In this document: in pieces, positions 7,628-8,536 of the stretch
Numbering within the stretch: the first letter of the stretch is position 1
How the letters are laid out: every line of letters begins with the position of its first letter
From: DASUGM01 sp036274055
GTDB taxonomy: Bacteria; Acidobacteriota; Vicinamibacteria; Vicinamibacterales; SCN-69-37
Direction of reading: 5' to 3'
DNA: 8,536 bases
Assembly: GCA_036274055.1 (NCBI GenBank)
Contig: DASUGM010000225.1
Location: 1-8,536, forward strand
Made by a program: the position numbers and the translations under genes
The notes under the pieces: model-generated
Seen by the model: only the letters and a program-made list of their open reading frames with translations
The model's database searches: none
What the model was told of the DNA's origin: nothing

Positions 7628-8536
7628 TCGGCGGCGCGCTCGATCGCGCCGCTCGCGATCAACGCCGAAATTGCGGCGATGTCGGGCGATGGCGCGCGAT
7701 CGCGATCCAGAAATCGCACCTCGCGACGAATTTCCCGATGGACGCGCCCGAGCGGCGCCGAGGTCTCGAGCGGCGCGAGCAGATCGACGCCCTGACACGC
7801 CGCCAGCAGCTCGATCGCAATCACGTCGCGCGCCAGTTCGACGACGCGCAGCGCCTTGAGGGCCGCGCCCATGCTCATGCTGACGTGATCTTCACGTCCC
7901 GCCGAGGTCGGAATGGTGTCGACCGCGGCCGGGTGGGACAGCGTCTTGATTTCCGACGTCAGCGCCGCGGCGGTGACGTGCGCCATCATCAGCCCGGAGT
8001 TGAGTCCCGACTCGCGGATGAGGAACGCCGGGAGTCCGCTCTCGTGCGGGGTCATCATCCGATCCGTGCGGCGCTCGGAAATCGTCGCCAGCTGGGCGAT
8101 CCCGATGGTGAGCGTGTCGGCGGCCAGCGCGATCGGGGCGCCGTGGAAATTGCCGCCGGAGACGATGTCGCCTTCTTCGATGAAGACCATCGGATTGTCG
8201 GTGGCGGCATTGGCCTCGATTTCCGCGAGCCGGCGCGCGAAAGCGATGGCTTCGCGCGCCGAGCCGTGCACCTGCGGCGCACAGCGCAGCGCGTAGGCGT
8301 CCTGCACCTTGCCGCAGTTGGCGTGCGACGCGTTGATGGCGCTGCCGGTGACCAGGGCGGTGAGATTGGCCGCCGACGCGGCCTGGCCCGGGACGGGCCG
8401 GGCCGCGTGAATGCGCGGCTCGAACGGATGAATCGAGCCGCGCAGCGCCTCGATCGACAGCGCCGCGGCGACGTCGGCGGCGCGCGCCAGGCGCGCCGCC
8501 GCCACGAGCGCGCAGGCGAGCACGGCCGTGCTCGCC
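7612..8536 (-). CDS. hutH: Histidine ammonia-lyase, C-terminal part (5' end outside window)
   Basis: HutH removes ammonia from L-histidine to give urocanate, the first step of histidine degradation. About 308 codons are visible, running off the right edge; the first readable residues (ASTAV) lie just after the conserved NGTQ of the family, so roughly 200 N-terminal residues, including the Ala-Ser-Gly that forms the MIO cofactor, are missing. Counting from the GTG codon at 8523 as residue 1, the active-site residues are present: Gln74, Tyr77 and Arg80 in VQDAYALRC, Phe126 in SGGNFHG and Glu211 in REDHVSM. These correspond with a constant shift of 203 to Gln277, Tyr280, Arg283, Phe329 and Glu414 of the P. 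putida enzyme, so this part is collinear without indels. Other family blocks are GSIHPFEPRIHAARPVPGQ, NAATDNPMVF and SGLPAFL. The GTG at 8523 is internal, not the start. hutU follows after 82 bp. Confidence 0.97.
   Translation of the reverse strand, partial: ASTAVLACALVAAARLARAADVAAALSIEALRGSIHPFEPRIHAARPVPGQAASAANLTALVTGSAINASHANCGKVQDAYALRCAPQVHGSAREAIAFARRLAEIEANAATDNPMVFIEEGDIVSGGNFHGAPIALAADTLTIGIAQLATISERRTDRMMTPHESGLPAFLIRESGLNSGLMMAHVTAAALTSEIKTLSHPAAVDTIPTSAGREDHVSMSMGAALKALRVVELARDVIAIELLAACQGVDLLAPLETSAPLGRVHREIRREVRFLDRDRAPSPDIAAISALIASGAIERAAEVTLE

Overview
The window is GC-rich, densely coded chromosomal DNA from a free-living heterotrophic bacterium. Long antisense shadow ORFs and strong G/C preference at third codon positions fit a high-GC soil-type lineage. 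An acidobacterial (Vicinamibacteria-like) origin would fit the gene style, but no taxonomic marker is present, so that is a guess. I see no tRNA, rRNA, CRISPR array, transposase or phage gene.

Layout, left to right. (1) A minus-strand PLP enzyme of cysteine/methionine metabolism (50-1207, cystathionine gamma-synthase or gamma-lyase type), followed by a short AT-rich hairpin at the left edge. (2) A 52-bp divergent spacer, then a plus-strand two-gene unit: a membrane-anchored RsbU/SpoIIE-type serine/threonine phosphatase (1260-3395), overlapped by 4 nt with a ribonuclease III gene (3392-4393) whose product carries an extra N-terminal DUF2007-like domain. (3) A convergent intergenic region of about 308 bp (4394-4701). 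It is not ordinary spacer: it contains an imperfect tandem duplication (4330-4562 and 4567-4770) that copied the 3' end of rnc, the inter-gene terminator-like inverted repeat and the 3' end of the facing gene. (4) A minus-strand histidine-utilisation unit, read from the right edge: hutH (partial, 7612-8536), an 82-bp spacer with three palindromes and a candidate promoter/operator, hutU (5850-7529), and a P-loop ATPase gene (4702-5853) overlapping hutU by 4 nt.

How the genes relate: HutH (histidine to urocanate) and HutU (urocanate to imidazolone propionate) carry out the first two steps of histidine degradation. The ATPase is translationally linked to them, but its role in that pathway is not evident. 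The phosphatase and RNase III are also translationally linked, which places a signal-output phosphatase next to an RNA-processing enzyme with a fused putative regulatory domain.

Points most worth a second look: the duplicated convergent terminator region; Phe in place of the conserved active-site Cys in urocanase; the DUF2007-RNase III fusion; the Arg-for-Lys Walker A in the hut-linked ATPase; and the palindrome overlapping a consensus -35 upstream of hutU. I did not find a convincing wholly new multi-gene system.
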